Program-made: the position numbers and the translations under genes
NCBI RefSeq assembly: GCF_019880305.1
Contig: NZ_CP082301.1
Location: 310,001 to 374,000, forward strand
Direction: 5' to 3'
DNA: 64,000 nt
Source: Streptomyces decoyicus
GTDB taxonomy: Bacteria > Actinomycetota > Actinomycetes > Streptomycetales > Streptomycetaceae
Shown: positions 32,896-41,484 of the stretch, piece by piece
Layout of the letters: every line of letters begins with the position of its first letter
Numbering within the stretch: the first letter of the stretch is position 1
The notes under the pieces: model-generated
Told to the model about the DNA's origin: nothing
Databases searched by the model: none
Seen by the model: only the letters and a program-made list of their open reading frames with translations

Positions 32896-33500
32896 GGCCT
32901 GCCTCCGCTCTGTGCGTCGCGGCCCTCGTAGTAGCTGGGGTTGCCGCTTCCGTTGTTGACGGCGCACCGGTCATAGGTGGAGTTCCCGCCCGGCTGCGCG
33001 GTCCCGTCCGCCGGGGCCGGCTGCCGGGCCGCCGGGCTCACGGGTACGTGGCTGCGCAGTGCCTCCGTGATGTCGGGGAGGTCGAGATGCGCGTACGAAA
33101 TCCTTAGCTGCATGAACTGTCGTTCCGTCAGTTCTGCGATATCGGATGGAAGTTGGTCCCGGGACGGCAGCACGGCCGAATCGATCAGCACGGGGATGAC
33201 GGTCTTGCGCCACTGGAGGGCCGTGCGGATCTCGTCGTGGACGTAGTCGCCCGGTACGTCGATGCGGCGCCGGCCGGCTTCGTCACGCACGGAGAGCCAG
33301 TTCGGGCCGATGAGCACGAGGAGGACTCCGCAGTTTTCGAGGTGGCGCCACAACTCGGGCGGAAAGTGCACGCCCGGCGGAGTGGTGCGGCGGTCCCGGA
33401 AGACGTTCTCCGGCCCGAATACGTCCTTCAATTCCTCGTCGAGCAGGACAGCCGCCACGGCGCCGTCACCGGTCCGGTAGTTGATGAATACTCCGGCCAT
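32892..33500 (-). CDS. TIR-domain protein (probable NADase effector)
   Basis: 202 residues. Residues 1-150 are a TIR domain: VFINYRTGDG (box 1), VFRDRRTTPPG, VLLVLIGPNWL, and DYVHDEIRTAL, where Glu90 occupies the position of the catalytic glutamate of SARM1-type NAD-cleaving TIRs. Residues 151-202 are a flexible tail with VNNGSGNPSYYEGRDAQ. TIR enzymes of this sort deplete NAD+ or make signal nucleotides when a partner senses infection. It is first in the operon; ATG 33500 has GAGGAAAGG upstream. Confidence 0.9.
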   Translation of the reverse strand: MAGVFINYRTGDGAVAAVLLDEELKDVFGPENVFRDRRTTPPGVHFPPELWRHLENCGVLLVLIGPNWLSVRDEAGRRRIDVPGDYVHDEIRTALQWRKTVIPVLIDSAVLPSRDQLPSDIAELTERQFMQLRISYAHLDLPDITEALRSHVPVSPAARQPAPADGTAQPGGNSTYDRCAVNNGSGNPSYYEGRDAQSGGRP

Positions 33501-33734
33501 GATTGTTCTGCCTTTCCTCAAGATGACAGCGGTGGATTGCGGCAGCCGTGTGCTGCACGGGCCACTCGGGCTGTCGCGGGGCACAGGGGGATGAAGCCGA
33601 GATTCACAGGGGTTTCAGGCGTGGTCAACGCGTTGCCCTCGGCCTTTTGGCCGGGCAACGGAACACCACGGATACATCGGGAGTACGGGTTCTTCGGGCA
33701 GCCTTCTGCGTGGGGCGGGCCGATGGGTGAGCAG

Positions 33735-35096
33735 TCAGGCCGGAGTTTCCGGCCCGGTCCGGTTGGCATGCAGACCCCTCGCGATATGCGGCAGGGTCCG
33801 ACGGACGGTGGGATTCTTTGGCCAACGATTGAGCGCACGGCTCAGGCGCAGAAGATCGGCACGGATGGTGGCCGAGTCGATGAGGGCAACATGGCCGGCG
33901 ACCAATTCGGCGATCGCACAGGCCTGTTCGATTTCACCGACGTTCGCCAGTGCAAGCGCGAGCCGGGCGCCATATCGGGCCCTGGCCCGACGGGATTCCG
34001 GCGGAATGGCGTCCAGACCGTCCCCGAGCAGGGTGACCGCCTCTCCCGGGGAGCCGAGGTCGTGCATGCACCAGCCGGCGACGAAGGCCGTCAGATCCGG
34101 CAGATGGATACTGCCGAGGACCGGGTCCACGCCGCCCGGGGGCGCCGCGCCGGAGGTCAGTTCCGCACCGCGGTCGAGAGCGCGGCGGCATGCGTCGCGG
34201 TCACCCACCAGTGCGTGTCCCTGCGCCTCCCGCTGCGCGGCGAGCCCGCGGATGCGTGCGCTGCGGGCCTGCTGTCCGGCCCGCCGGGCCAGTTGGATGG
34301 TGGCCACCGAATCACCGGTGTACAGGGCCAGTTCCGCCCGTCGGACCAGGGCGTACGCGGCCAGCTCGTCGTCACCGCCGTCCGCGGCCAGCTGGACCGC
34401 CTGCTCGGTCCACCACAGCGACGCCGCGTCGCTGCCCGCCTCCTGCGCCATCCACCCGGTGTACTCGGCGAACCGGGAGGCGAGCCGGAGCACGACTTCG
34501 CGGTGGCCCGGCTGCGCCTGATGTGCCATGCCCCGCAGGGCACTGGTGGCCGCGATGCAGAGCTGGGCGACCACGGACGGCCCGAAGAGCTGCCCCATCC
34601 GGCGGAACTCGTCGAAGATATTGCGGAAGTACGGCACGGCCGAATTCGTCTCCCCGCTTTCGAGGAGCGGGGGCGCCAGCGACCAACTCACGAGGGTGGA
34701 GGGCATGGCCCTGGCGCCGAGCGATGCCTGGTCGAATGCCACGAAGTCGCTCTGGCCGCCGGCGCGCATACGCAAGGTCCAGGGCGTACCGATATCCGCT
34801 TCCGCAACGGGCACCACGGCAGAGCCGCGCTCAGGTGCGGAAATCAGGCTGCTGAGGTGCCCTCCGGCATTGAGGGCACTGTCGCATAACTGGGCAAGAT
34901 CGTGGCTGGGCGCCTTCACACTGCGCTCGATCTTGCTCAAGTGCCCTTTGGAAAAGCAAATCAGAGTCGCCAGTTCTCCCAGCGACAGCCCCGCTTCAAT
35001 CCTTCGCCGACGTAACTCCGCCCCGAACCGCACAGGAATCCGCTGCACCCCGCCCGCCCCCCTCATCGCTCGCGACCGGTGAAGGGAGTGTGCCAC
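33735..35096 (-). CDS. XRE-family regulator with TPR-like C-terminal region
   Basis: 453 residues. An XRE/HTH_31 helix-turn-helix lies at about 22-75 (FGAELRRRRIEAGLSLGELA, ICFSKGHLSKIER). The remainder is helical with tetratricopeptide-like repeats (AELALYTGDSVATIQLARRA, ALALANVGEIEQACAIAELV). Streptomyces encode many such proteins as peptide- or metabolite-sensing regulators. It lies on the same strand 234 bases upstream of the TIR operon, so it may control it or be a separate unit. GTG 35096 or ATG 35066 can start it. Confidence 0.85.
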   Translation of the reverse strand: MAHSLHRSRAMRGAGGVQRIPVRFGAELRRRRIEAGLSLGELATLICFSKGHLSKIERSVKAPSHDLAQLCDSALNAGGHLSSLISAPERGSAVVPVAEADIGTPWTLRMRAGGQSDFVAFDQASLGARAMPSTLVSWSLAPPLLESGETNSAVPYFRNIFDEFRRMGQLFGPSVVAQLCIAATSALRGMAHQAQPGHREVVLRLASRFAEYTGWMAQEAGSDAASLWWTEQAVQLAADGGDDELAAYALVRRAELALYTGDSVATIQLARRAGQQARSARIRGLAAQREAQGHALVGDRDACRRALDRGAELTSGAAPPGGVDPVLGSIHLPDLTAFVAGWCMHDLGSPGEAVTLLGDGLDAIPPESRRARARYGARLALALANVGEIEQACAIAELVAGHVALIDSATIRADLLRLSRALNRWPKNPTVRRTLPHIARGLHANRTGPETPA

Positions 35097-35448
35097 GCAT
35101 CACACCGACTCTCACATCCTCTTCACACATTGCTTGCTATCGGTTTCATCACGCTCCGCTTCGCGCGAGGCGAATCCCCTTCTCCGCAGGAAGGAGGCCT
35201 TGCGCAACGGGTCACTTCGCTGCCTTCTTCCGTTCCGGAATCGTTGAGATCATCAGCGATGGCGGGGAGTTGGTTGGCACGCATCATCCGCTGCCCCTGA
35301 ACCGGGCTACCGGCCGAGCCGACCGCGCTGCCAGGGTGAACGGGGCGGCCTCGAAGGCCATGCTTGATCCTTTGAACCTCCCCCTTCGCCCGCGGCACGG
35401 CAGAGGAATTCGGTTGCGGCGGGACCGGTGAGCCCGGTGAGGTACCCC

Positions 35449-36681
35449 ATGGACGGTGCCACGGAGCAGGCGCAACCGGCGAGGTCGGGAAGAGACCGTA
35501 AGGTCACGACGCGACCGGATCCGTGGCACAGGCCGGTGGTGCTCGTAGCCCTGATGCTGGCCGCGTTCACCTTCAACACCGCGGAGAACCTGCCGGTCGG
35601 CCTCCTGGAGCTCATCTCCGAAAGCCTTCGGGTGTCGGTGTCAGCGGTCGGCCTTCTGGTCACCGGCTACGGCGTGACGGTGGCCCTCGCGTCGCTGCCA
35701 CTCGCCCACGTCATGCGGGCAGTACCCCGACGGCGTGTGCTCACGGGGCTACTGGCTGCGCTGGTCGTGTCCAGTCTGGTGGCGGCGTCGGCGACCTCCT
35801 ACTGGCTGCTGCTCGCGGCGCGGCTGCTGACCGCGCTCGCCCAGGCGCTGTTCTGGGCCGTGATGGGGCCGGTAGCGGCGGGCCTGTTCGCCCCCGAGGT
35901 CCGCGGGCGTGTGATCGGCGCACTGTCCGTCGCCGGTTCGCTCGCCCTCGTGCTGGGTGTTCCCGCCGCAACCTGGCTGGGCCGGCGGAGCGACTGGCAG
36001 GTACCAGTCGCCATTCCGGCGGCTCTGGGACTCGTCGCCCTGGTGACGATCGCCGTTCTGCTGCCGACCTCGCGTCCGGAAGAAGAACGCGCCGCCCACG
36101 GAACAAATCCCGACGCCCCCCGGTTCGGCACCGTGCCGGCAGCCGGAACCCTGTCCGCTACCGGCGCGTTCGCGGGAGATACCTACATCGTCAAGTTCCT
36201 GGGCCACGTGAGCGGGTTCCCCCCGAGCACGGTCAGCGCCCTGTTCGTGGCTTTCGGAGTGGCGTGTCTGGCCGGGGTGAGCATCACCGGAGCGCTGCTG
36301 GACCGCTTTCCGCGCGCCGCGCTGACCACTGCCGTCGCCACCCAGGCGGTGGGCATGCTCGGCCTGTACGCGGCCGGGACCGGTCAAGTGGCGGCGGTGG
36401 CGTTCCTGGTGCTGATGGGCGGTGCACTCGGGCCGGTGTTCATGACCACCCAGAACGAGATGCTGCGTTGCGCACCGGGCCGCACGGATATCGCACTCGC
36501 GGCGAACTCCGGTGCCTACAACGCCGGTATCGCGGCGGGCGCCGCGCTCGGGGGACTGGTCCTGCCGCTCGCCGACGTGCGGGGCGCCTTCCTCGTCGGC
36601 GGTCTGCTGAGCGTCGGGGCATGCGCGGTGCTGCTCGGCGAGCGGCTGCTGCTGCATCACGCACCGGAGTTGGCCGCGTAG
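35449..36681 (+). CDS. MFS transporter (AraJ/DHA1-like efflux)
   Basis: 410-residue twelve-helix transporter. LVTGYGVTVALASLPLAHVM and RRRVLTGLLAALVV form the loop 2-3 signature; ALAQALFWAVMGPVAAGLF is the motif C region of drug:H+ antiporters. The second half opens at DTYIVKFLGHVSGFPPSTVS. It likely exports a small hydrophobic compound or sugar. ATG 35449 with GGTGAGG is preferred over GTG 35428. It is divergent from the XRE gene (350-base gap without a gene) and convergent with the membrane protein at 36742. Confidence 0.9.
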   Translation: MDGATEQAQPARSGRDRKVTTRPDPWHRPVVLVALMLAAFTFNTAENLPVGLLELISESLRVSVSAVGLLVTGYGVTVALASLPLAHVMRAVPRRRVLTGLLAALVVSSLVAASATSYWLLLAARLLTALAQALFWAVMGPVAAGLFAPEVRGRVIGALSVAGSLALVLGVPAATWLGRRSDWQVPVAIPAALGLVALVTIAVLLPTSRPEEERAAHGTNPDAPRFGTVPAAGTLSATGAFAGDTYIVKFLGHVSGFPPSTVSALFVAFGVACLAGVSITGALLDRFPRAALTTAVATQAVGMLGLYAAGTGQVAAVAFLVLMGGALGPVFMTTQNEMLRCAPGRTDIALAANSGAYNAGIAAGAALGGLVLPLADVRGAFLVGGLLSVGACAVLLGERLLLHHAPELAA

Positions 36682-36741
36682 AGCTGCCTGCCCTCAGCGG
36701 GCGGCCGGTGGCCATCCCGTCCACGAAGTGCGGGCCCGGTC

Positions 36742-37365
36742 CTAGCTGATGAGATCCTGCTGACGCAGGTACCCCGTGGCGCGCTCGTGTTCGCCGAACC
36801 AACGGTGTGCGGCGCGGGAGCGGGCGGCCTCGACCAGCGCTTGGCCGTAGTGGCGGGTGGCGAACACGGGGATGCCGATGCGGTAGCGGCGGTCGGCTAC
36901 GCCCGGCACACCGGACTGCTCCTCGACGATGAGCGGGGCCAGTGCCGGGTCGTGCTCCTGCACCCCGCCGGTGGGGCACAGTTCGAGACTCGCCAGCCGG
37001 TGCCCCGAGTTGTCCGGCCCTTGGTGACACAGGAACAGACCCACGCTGTCGAGGGAGTCCCACGGGATGACCGCGTGCGCCGTCTTGTTGTGCCACCACC
37101 ACACGCCGGTCGCGTCGAACGCCAGGTACGCGTCGCGGTCCGACCACCCGACCCAGCCCATGAACATCCCGGCCGCGCCGAACACCAGGAACCAGAGCAC
37201 CGCGAACACCCAGGTCCCGACGCCGTATCCGTAGACCACACAGGAGATCGGCATCGACAGACCGAGGGCGAGAGCGACGATGGCGCCGGGCATGGTTCGG
37301 CGCATCCGCTGCTTGCCGAAGGGGAACATGGCGGCATCAGGGGAAGGGGTACGTCCGGGAAGCAT
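36742..37365 (-). CDS. Membrane protein with PH-like C-terminal region
   Basis: 207 residues. Two hydrophobic helices (PGAIVALALGLSMPISCVVY, TWVFAVLWFLVFGAAGMFMG) are followed by a soluble part beginning AYLAFDATGVWWWHNKTAHA with VIPWDSLDSVGLF, the arrangement of bacterial PH-domain membrane proteins. The C-terminal HWFGEHERATGYLRQQDLI is basic. Function is unknown. ATG 37365 is used; ATG 37329 is an alternative just before the helices. It is divergent from fabV. Confidence 0.72.
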   Translation of the reverse strand: MLPGRTPSPDAAMFPFGKQRMRRTMPGAIVALALGLSMPISCVVYGYGVGTWVFAVLWFLVFGAAGMFMGWVGWSDRDAYLAFDATGVWWWHNKTAHAVIPWDSLDSVGLFLCHQGPDNSGHRLASLELCPTGGVQEHDPALAPLIVEEQSGVPGVADRRYRIGIPVFATRHYGQALVEAARSRAAHRWFGEHERATGYLRQQDLIS

Positions 37366-37620
37366 CCAGTGAGTGTACGGAGCCGGGGCGTCCGGTCCGG
37401 AGGCGGGCTCCGCGGACGGCCGCCGGTGTGACGGCGGGCCAGGGCCCGCGCAGCGGCAGGCTCCTCTCCGCTCGACGTGAGGGAAAACCTCCAAATGCGT
37501 CACTCCAATACTGTGGCCGCCAAGACGATCATGGGGAGGTATGGGGTCGCAGACTTGCAGGGGCGGTGCGTGCTCCGGTGACGGCCCGCCTCCTCCGCGA
37601 CGACCTGAAGGACGTGCGTC

Positions 37621-38829
37621 ATGAGCGAACGTGTCATCACTCCGCGAAGCCGGGGTTTCCTCTTCCTCGACTCCCACCCGGCCGGCTGCGAGCGCCTGGT
37701 GCAGGACATGTGGGAGGCCGCCCCCTCGCCCGCCCGTGTGCCGGACAGCGCGCCGGTGGCCCTCGTCGTCGGCTCGTCGGCCGGCTACGGGCTGGCCGCG
37801 ACGATCGCCGGACTCGCCCGTGCGGGGATCCGCGGCATCGGCGTCTGCTTCGAGAAGGCCCCTACCGAGCGGCGCACGGCCACGGCCGGCTGGTACCGCA
37901 CCGCCGCCACCGCCGAACTCGCCCGGCGGAACGGCCACGACATGGTGTTCCTCAACGGCGACGCCTTCTCCGACGAGATGAAGGATCAGGTCGCAGACCT
38001 CCTCCGCCAGCGCTTCGGCCGCCTGGACCACTTGATCTACTCGGTTGCCTCACCGCGACGCACCGACCCGGAAACCGGTATCACCTACGCCTCGGCCCTC
38101 AAGCCCATCGGCGAGGCCTACTGCACCAAGACCCTCGTCTTCGACGGGGACGGGACTCCGGAGGTCAAGGAGGTGGAGACGCAGCCGGCCGAGGGCGATG
38201 ACGTCGAGCAGACGATTGCGGTGATGGGTGGCGCGGACTGGGAGCGGTGGATCGATCATCTCGCCGACCGCGATCTGCTCGCCGACGGATTCTCCACCGC
38301 CGCTCTGTCGTACATCGGTTCCCCGCTGACGGACGGGATCTACCGGCAGGGCACCATCGGCGCGGCCAAGGCCCATCTCGAAGCGACCGCCCGCACTCTC
38401 GACGAGCGCCTGGACAAGCTGGTCGGCGGCCGCGCGGTGACCTCCGTCAACGGGGCCGCGGTCACGCAGTCCTCCACCGCCATCCCCGGAATCGCCCTCT
38501 ACGTCGGTCTGCTGCGCGGCGTGCTCGGCGAGGCTCTGGTGCCGCCGATTGCGCAGCTGTCCGACCTGTGGGACCAGCTGACCGGCGTCCGGCCGCTCGA
38601 CACGGATGAGGACGGCCGGGTCCGTCTCGACGGCTGGGAACTCAACAGCGCGGTCCAGGCCGCCGTCACCGAAAGGTGGGACTCGGCCACCACCGAGACC
38701 ATTACCCGCCTCGCCGATCTCGACTGGTTCCACGCCGAGGTCCAGCGCCTCTACGGTTTTGCGGTACCGGGAATCGACTACACGGCCCCGACCGCGACTC
38801 AGGTTCCGTGGCCGGACGCCACTTCTTGA
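37621..38829 (+). CDS. fabV: FabV-type trans-2-enoyl-ACP/CoA reductase
   Basis: 402-residue NADH-dependent enoyl reductase completing fatty-acid elongation. LVVGSSAGYGLAATIAGLAR is the cofactor loop, FLNGDAFSDEMKDQV and LDHLIYSVASPRRTDPETG follow, and SYIGSPLTDGIYRQGTIGAA then K carries the Tyr-X8-Lys active site typical of FabV rather than the Tyr-X6-Lys of FabI. FabV enzymes are generally triclosan-insensitive. ATG 37621 has AAGGA upstream. Streptomyces have an InhA/FabI-type enzyme for bulk synthesis, so this copy may be a bypass enzyme or tied to a special lipid pathway. Confidence 0.93.
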   Translation: MSERVITPRSRGFLFLDSHPAGCERLVQDMWEAAPSPARVPDSAPVALVVGSSAGYGLAATIAGLARAGIRGIGVCFEKAPTERRTATAGWYRTAATAELARRNGHDMVFLNGDAFSDEMKDQVADLLRQRFGRLDHLIYSVASPRRTDPETGITYASALKPIGEAYCTKTLVFDGDGTPEVKEVETQPAEGDDVEQTIAVMGGADWERWIDHLADRDLLADGFSTAALSYIGSPLTDGIYRQGTIGAAKAHLEATARTLDERLDKLVGGRAVTSVNGAAVTQSSTAIPGIALYVGLLRGVLGEALVPPIAQLSDLWDQLTGVRPLDTDEDGRVRLDGWELNSAVQAAVTERWDSATTETITRLADLDWFHAEVQRLYGFAVPGIDYTAPTATQVPWPDATS

Positions 38830-39091
38830 TCCCCGGGAAGCCGATGGTTTCGGTCGGCCGCCGCCTCTTTCCTGACGCCCCCTGACATCCCTTGACTGAA
38901 AGGGTGAGTTCGTCAAGTAGGGGAAAGAGTTCGCTCGCTTTACGGAAGTCCTGCCGTGGCGAGGGAAATTCGGGCGGCCGCGGGGTCGGTATCCACCGCG
39001 TCATCATCAGACCAGTTGGCCGGCCCGGGTGTCCGCCGTGGCGGACGGCTCGTGTTCTCAGGCCGTGGCTCATCGGCCGCGGCCTGGCCGG

Positions 39092-39529
39092 TCACTCTGT
39101 GCCGCGCCCCTGGCGGGGGACTGTCGCGCTCACGGTTTTACCGGCCTGTTCTCGCCTGATCTCCACGGCGGACGCGATGCGGCAGACCATCGACCATCCA
39201 AACCCTCCGCCCTCTCCGGTGACGTCGGGGGTACGGGGACGGGGAAGAACAGGACTGGAATCGCCTACGGTGACCACCACCGACTCCGGGCCGGCCCGCA
39301 GCCGCAAGGTACAGGTCTTTCCGCCCGCGTGCCGTACCGCATTGGTAACCAGTTCGGAGACGACAAGGATCACCTCCTCTCTGGTTTCCCTTTCCACGGA
39401 GGGCTCCAGCTGCTCCAGGAAGCCGGATGCAAGGTGCCGTGCGGGCCCGACTGCTTCGGAATGGCAGTCGAGTTGAAGCTCCAGCACCGGCGACGCCGTA
39501 TTGGTGTGCGGAGCCTCGGCGGTGCTCAT
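39092..39529 (-). CDS. Anti-sigma-type ATP-binding protein (HATPase_c_2)
   Basis: 145-residue single-domain GHKL ATPase of the RsbW/SpoIIAB-like class abundant in Streptomyces. The N box is EEVILVVSELVTNAVRHA, the G1 box VVVTVGDSSPVLP and the G2 box GEGGGFGWSMVCRIA. Such proteins bind sigma or anti-anti-sigma partners and phosphorylate the latter. No STAS-domain partner is nearby, so it probably acts in trans. ATG 39529 with GAGGTGAG upstream is preferred over the in-frame GTG at 39541. Confidence 0.88.
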   Translation of the reverse strand: MSTAEAPHTNTASPVLELQLDCHSEAVGPARHLASGFLEQLEPSVERETREEVILVVSELVTNAVRHAGGKTCTLRLRAGPESVVVTVGDSSPVLPRPRTPDVTGEGGGFGWSMVCRIASAVEIRREQAGKTVSATVPRQGRGTE

Positions 39530-40075
39530 GATAAAGCTCACCTCAGATCGCGTCGTCTTGCCTTCAGGCCGGAAAGCGTGCCCTCTTCCCGGGCCACCAA
39601 TCCCAAATCTCCGAGGTCCGGCGAAATGGTTTCTTCGCCGTAACGGTGGAAAGACCGACCCCGCGCCTGTCCCGAACGGACATGGTCAAGCGGAGTGCTG
39701 TGGAACACCTCACGCCGACCCGGCAGCTGGACAGTGAGTACGGCCGCCGCCACGCCCTAAGACCTGCCGTGCCCCTCCGGCGCCGAAAAGATCAGCGCGA
39801 GAAGCAGCAGCGGCAAAAGCGGCACCACCGTCATCATCCTCCGGACAGTCGGGTGCCCGAATCCGCCGCGAGCAATCGGGCATTTCCCCGGTTTCCTTCG
39901 TGGGCCGACGGGTAGGGGCTGCCCTCTTCCCGTCGTTGCACGGCAGAAAAGGGCGAATATCCGGCAGCCTTACGCGAAGCGGCCCGGCGCCACCTTCCCG
40001 CGCCGGGCTCGACACCACTTGACCGACCAGATCCGCCCCTATCCATTCAAATGCGGGCAAACAACCCTACAGCCG
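39530..40075. other. Intergenic, no gene supported
   Basis: About 545 bases between the starts/ends of two minus-strand genes. Frames here are short, Arg/His-rich and lack third-position bias. GC is slightly lower than in flanking genes, so promoter DNA for the ATPase gene is likely. Confidence 0.5.
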
Positions 40076-41197
40076 TCAAACGTCACCACGTCGAATGATG
40101 CGCGCCCCTCGGTCATGTGACGGCCACTCCCGGCCGACGGCTGACGGCCACTCCCGGCCGACGGCCGAGGGCCACTCCCGGCCGGCCGGGACGAGTCGCG
40201 GGCCGGCCCCTGTCCAGACGCCCGCGCTGTGTGTCGTCGCCGCGGCCGGGCGTCCCGGCCCGCGTCGCTGCGCCCGCACCCGCACCCGCACCCACACCCG
40301 CACCCACGACGACACGACCCGCGCGCCGACGAACACCATCGCCGTGGCCGCCAGATATCCCAGTTCGAGCACCGCGGCGTGGGCCGGGGCAACCTTCGCC
40401 GACCAGCCTGCGCCACGCTGTACGCCCTCGAACACGACGCGGTTGACACTGAGGAAGGCCACATGTGTGCCGATCGCCACCCATAGGGGCGCGGACCCCG
40501 GCGCCGTCCGTGCGGCCAGCAGCGTGAGACCGAAGACCGAGAGCAGCACCAGATAGGCGATCGGATCCTGACCTGCGGGAGTAAGACCCATCGGCGGAGC
40601 CGCCACGCCCACGAGACGGGACACTCCGGTCTGCGCCACGGTGGATGCCGCCGGCACCAGCAGGAAGACCGCTGTCGTCCCCAGTGCCGAGATCACCCCG
40701 CCGAGCCGGTCGCGCAACGAGGCCCAGGCGTAGCCACGCAGCGTCGCCTCCTCCGGCAGCGCCTCCAGCAGCACGGCCACCAAGGCGTTGCCCACCAGGA
40801 ACGAGGCGAGTGCTGCCGGGTCAAGGGCGGACCAGCGGACCCACCCGAGGGCCGTACCGGCCCCCAGCGCGAGGGCGGCACACGAGGCGGTGACGGCCAG
40901 GCCGCGCAGGAAACCGAGGGGCGCCGAGGAACGGGGCCCAAGGCCCATGGGGCAACGCCTGGTTGACCGCATGGCCCGTAAGCCCAGTACGGCCGGGACG
41001 GCCAGCGCACTGACCAGTGCGGCAGGCAGCAACTGCCGCAGATAGCCTTCGGCGCCGAGCAGCCGCGCAAGCGCCTCCCCCAGCGCATTGCCCGCCCCCA
41101 GCGCACACGCCATCACCGCACCGCCGAGCAGCGCTCTCCCCCAGGCCCGCCATACGGAGCCCCGAACCGGCGTCGTCATGCCGCAGGTCGTAGCCAT
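40076..41197 (-). CDS. CPBP-family intramembrane metalloprotease
   Basis: 373 residues with seven or eight membrane helices. EALPEEATLRGYAWASLRDR carries the EExxxR motif of CPBP/Abi proteases; FLSVNRVVF and the preceding IGTHVA supply the later His/Asn motifs. Bacterial members process or protect secreted peptides and some give bacteriocin immunity. ATG 41197 has GGGAGAG upstream. After the last helix the tail is abnormal: an Arg/Val string from CACCCG repeats, then three copies of a VGREWPSA-type unit from a 24-bp DNA repeat, so the natural C-terminus was probably extended. Confidence 0.85.
   Translation of the reverse strand: MATTCGMTTPVRGSVWRAWGRALLGGAVMACALGAGNALGEALARLLGAEGYLRQLLPAALVSALAVPAVLGLRAMRSTRRCPMGLGPRSSAPLGFLRGLAVTASCAALALGAGTALGWVRWSALDPAALASFLVGNALVAVLLEALPEEATLRGYAWASLRDRLGGVISALGTTAVFLLVPAASTVAQTGVSRLVGVAAPPMGLTPAGQDPIAYLVLLSVFGLTLLAARTAPGSAPLWVAIGTHVAFLSVNRVVFEGVQRGAGWSAKVAPAHAAVLELGYLAATAMVFVGARVVSSWVRVWVRVRVRAQRRGPGRPAAATTHSAGVWTGAGPRLVPAGREWPSAVGREWPSAVGREWPSHDRGARIIRRGDV
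40117..40190. repeat. 24-bp repeat inside the CPBP gene tail
   Basis: Three copies of GGCCACTCCCGGCCGACGG plus variable bases, in frame with the CPBP gene, encode three successive REWPS units. Just right of it (40275-40312) CGCACC hexamers form a second small array. Confidence 0.85.
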
Positions 41198-41484
41198 CAG
41201 CTCTCCCTTCACGATCAGCGGGAGGGACGTCCGGGTGCGTCCGCCGGAATCGTCCGTGCGCATCGAACCGGGCCCGGTGACGACACCTCGCCCCGACCGG
41301 ACGTACCGGTCGGGCACCGGACCGCCGTACCCCGCGCTCTCCGAGAGCTACGTGTGCCCGCGGCACCGACGATGAAGCCGCACCCCGGCGCACCCGACAC
41401 GAACGGCCCGGCAAACCCTCCTGCGGCATGACCTGTCGCGGCCAGGGACTACATCCCTCGGTCCAGCGGTCGTACGCGAAGGGT

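Noticed and set aside
39646..39915. Plus-strand 89-codon frame rich in Arg, His and Gln
   Set aside because: No ribosome site, no third-position bias, no recognisable fold.
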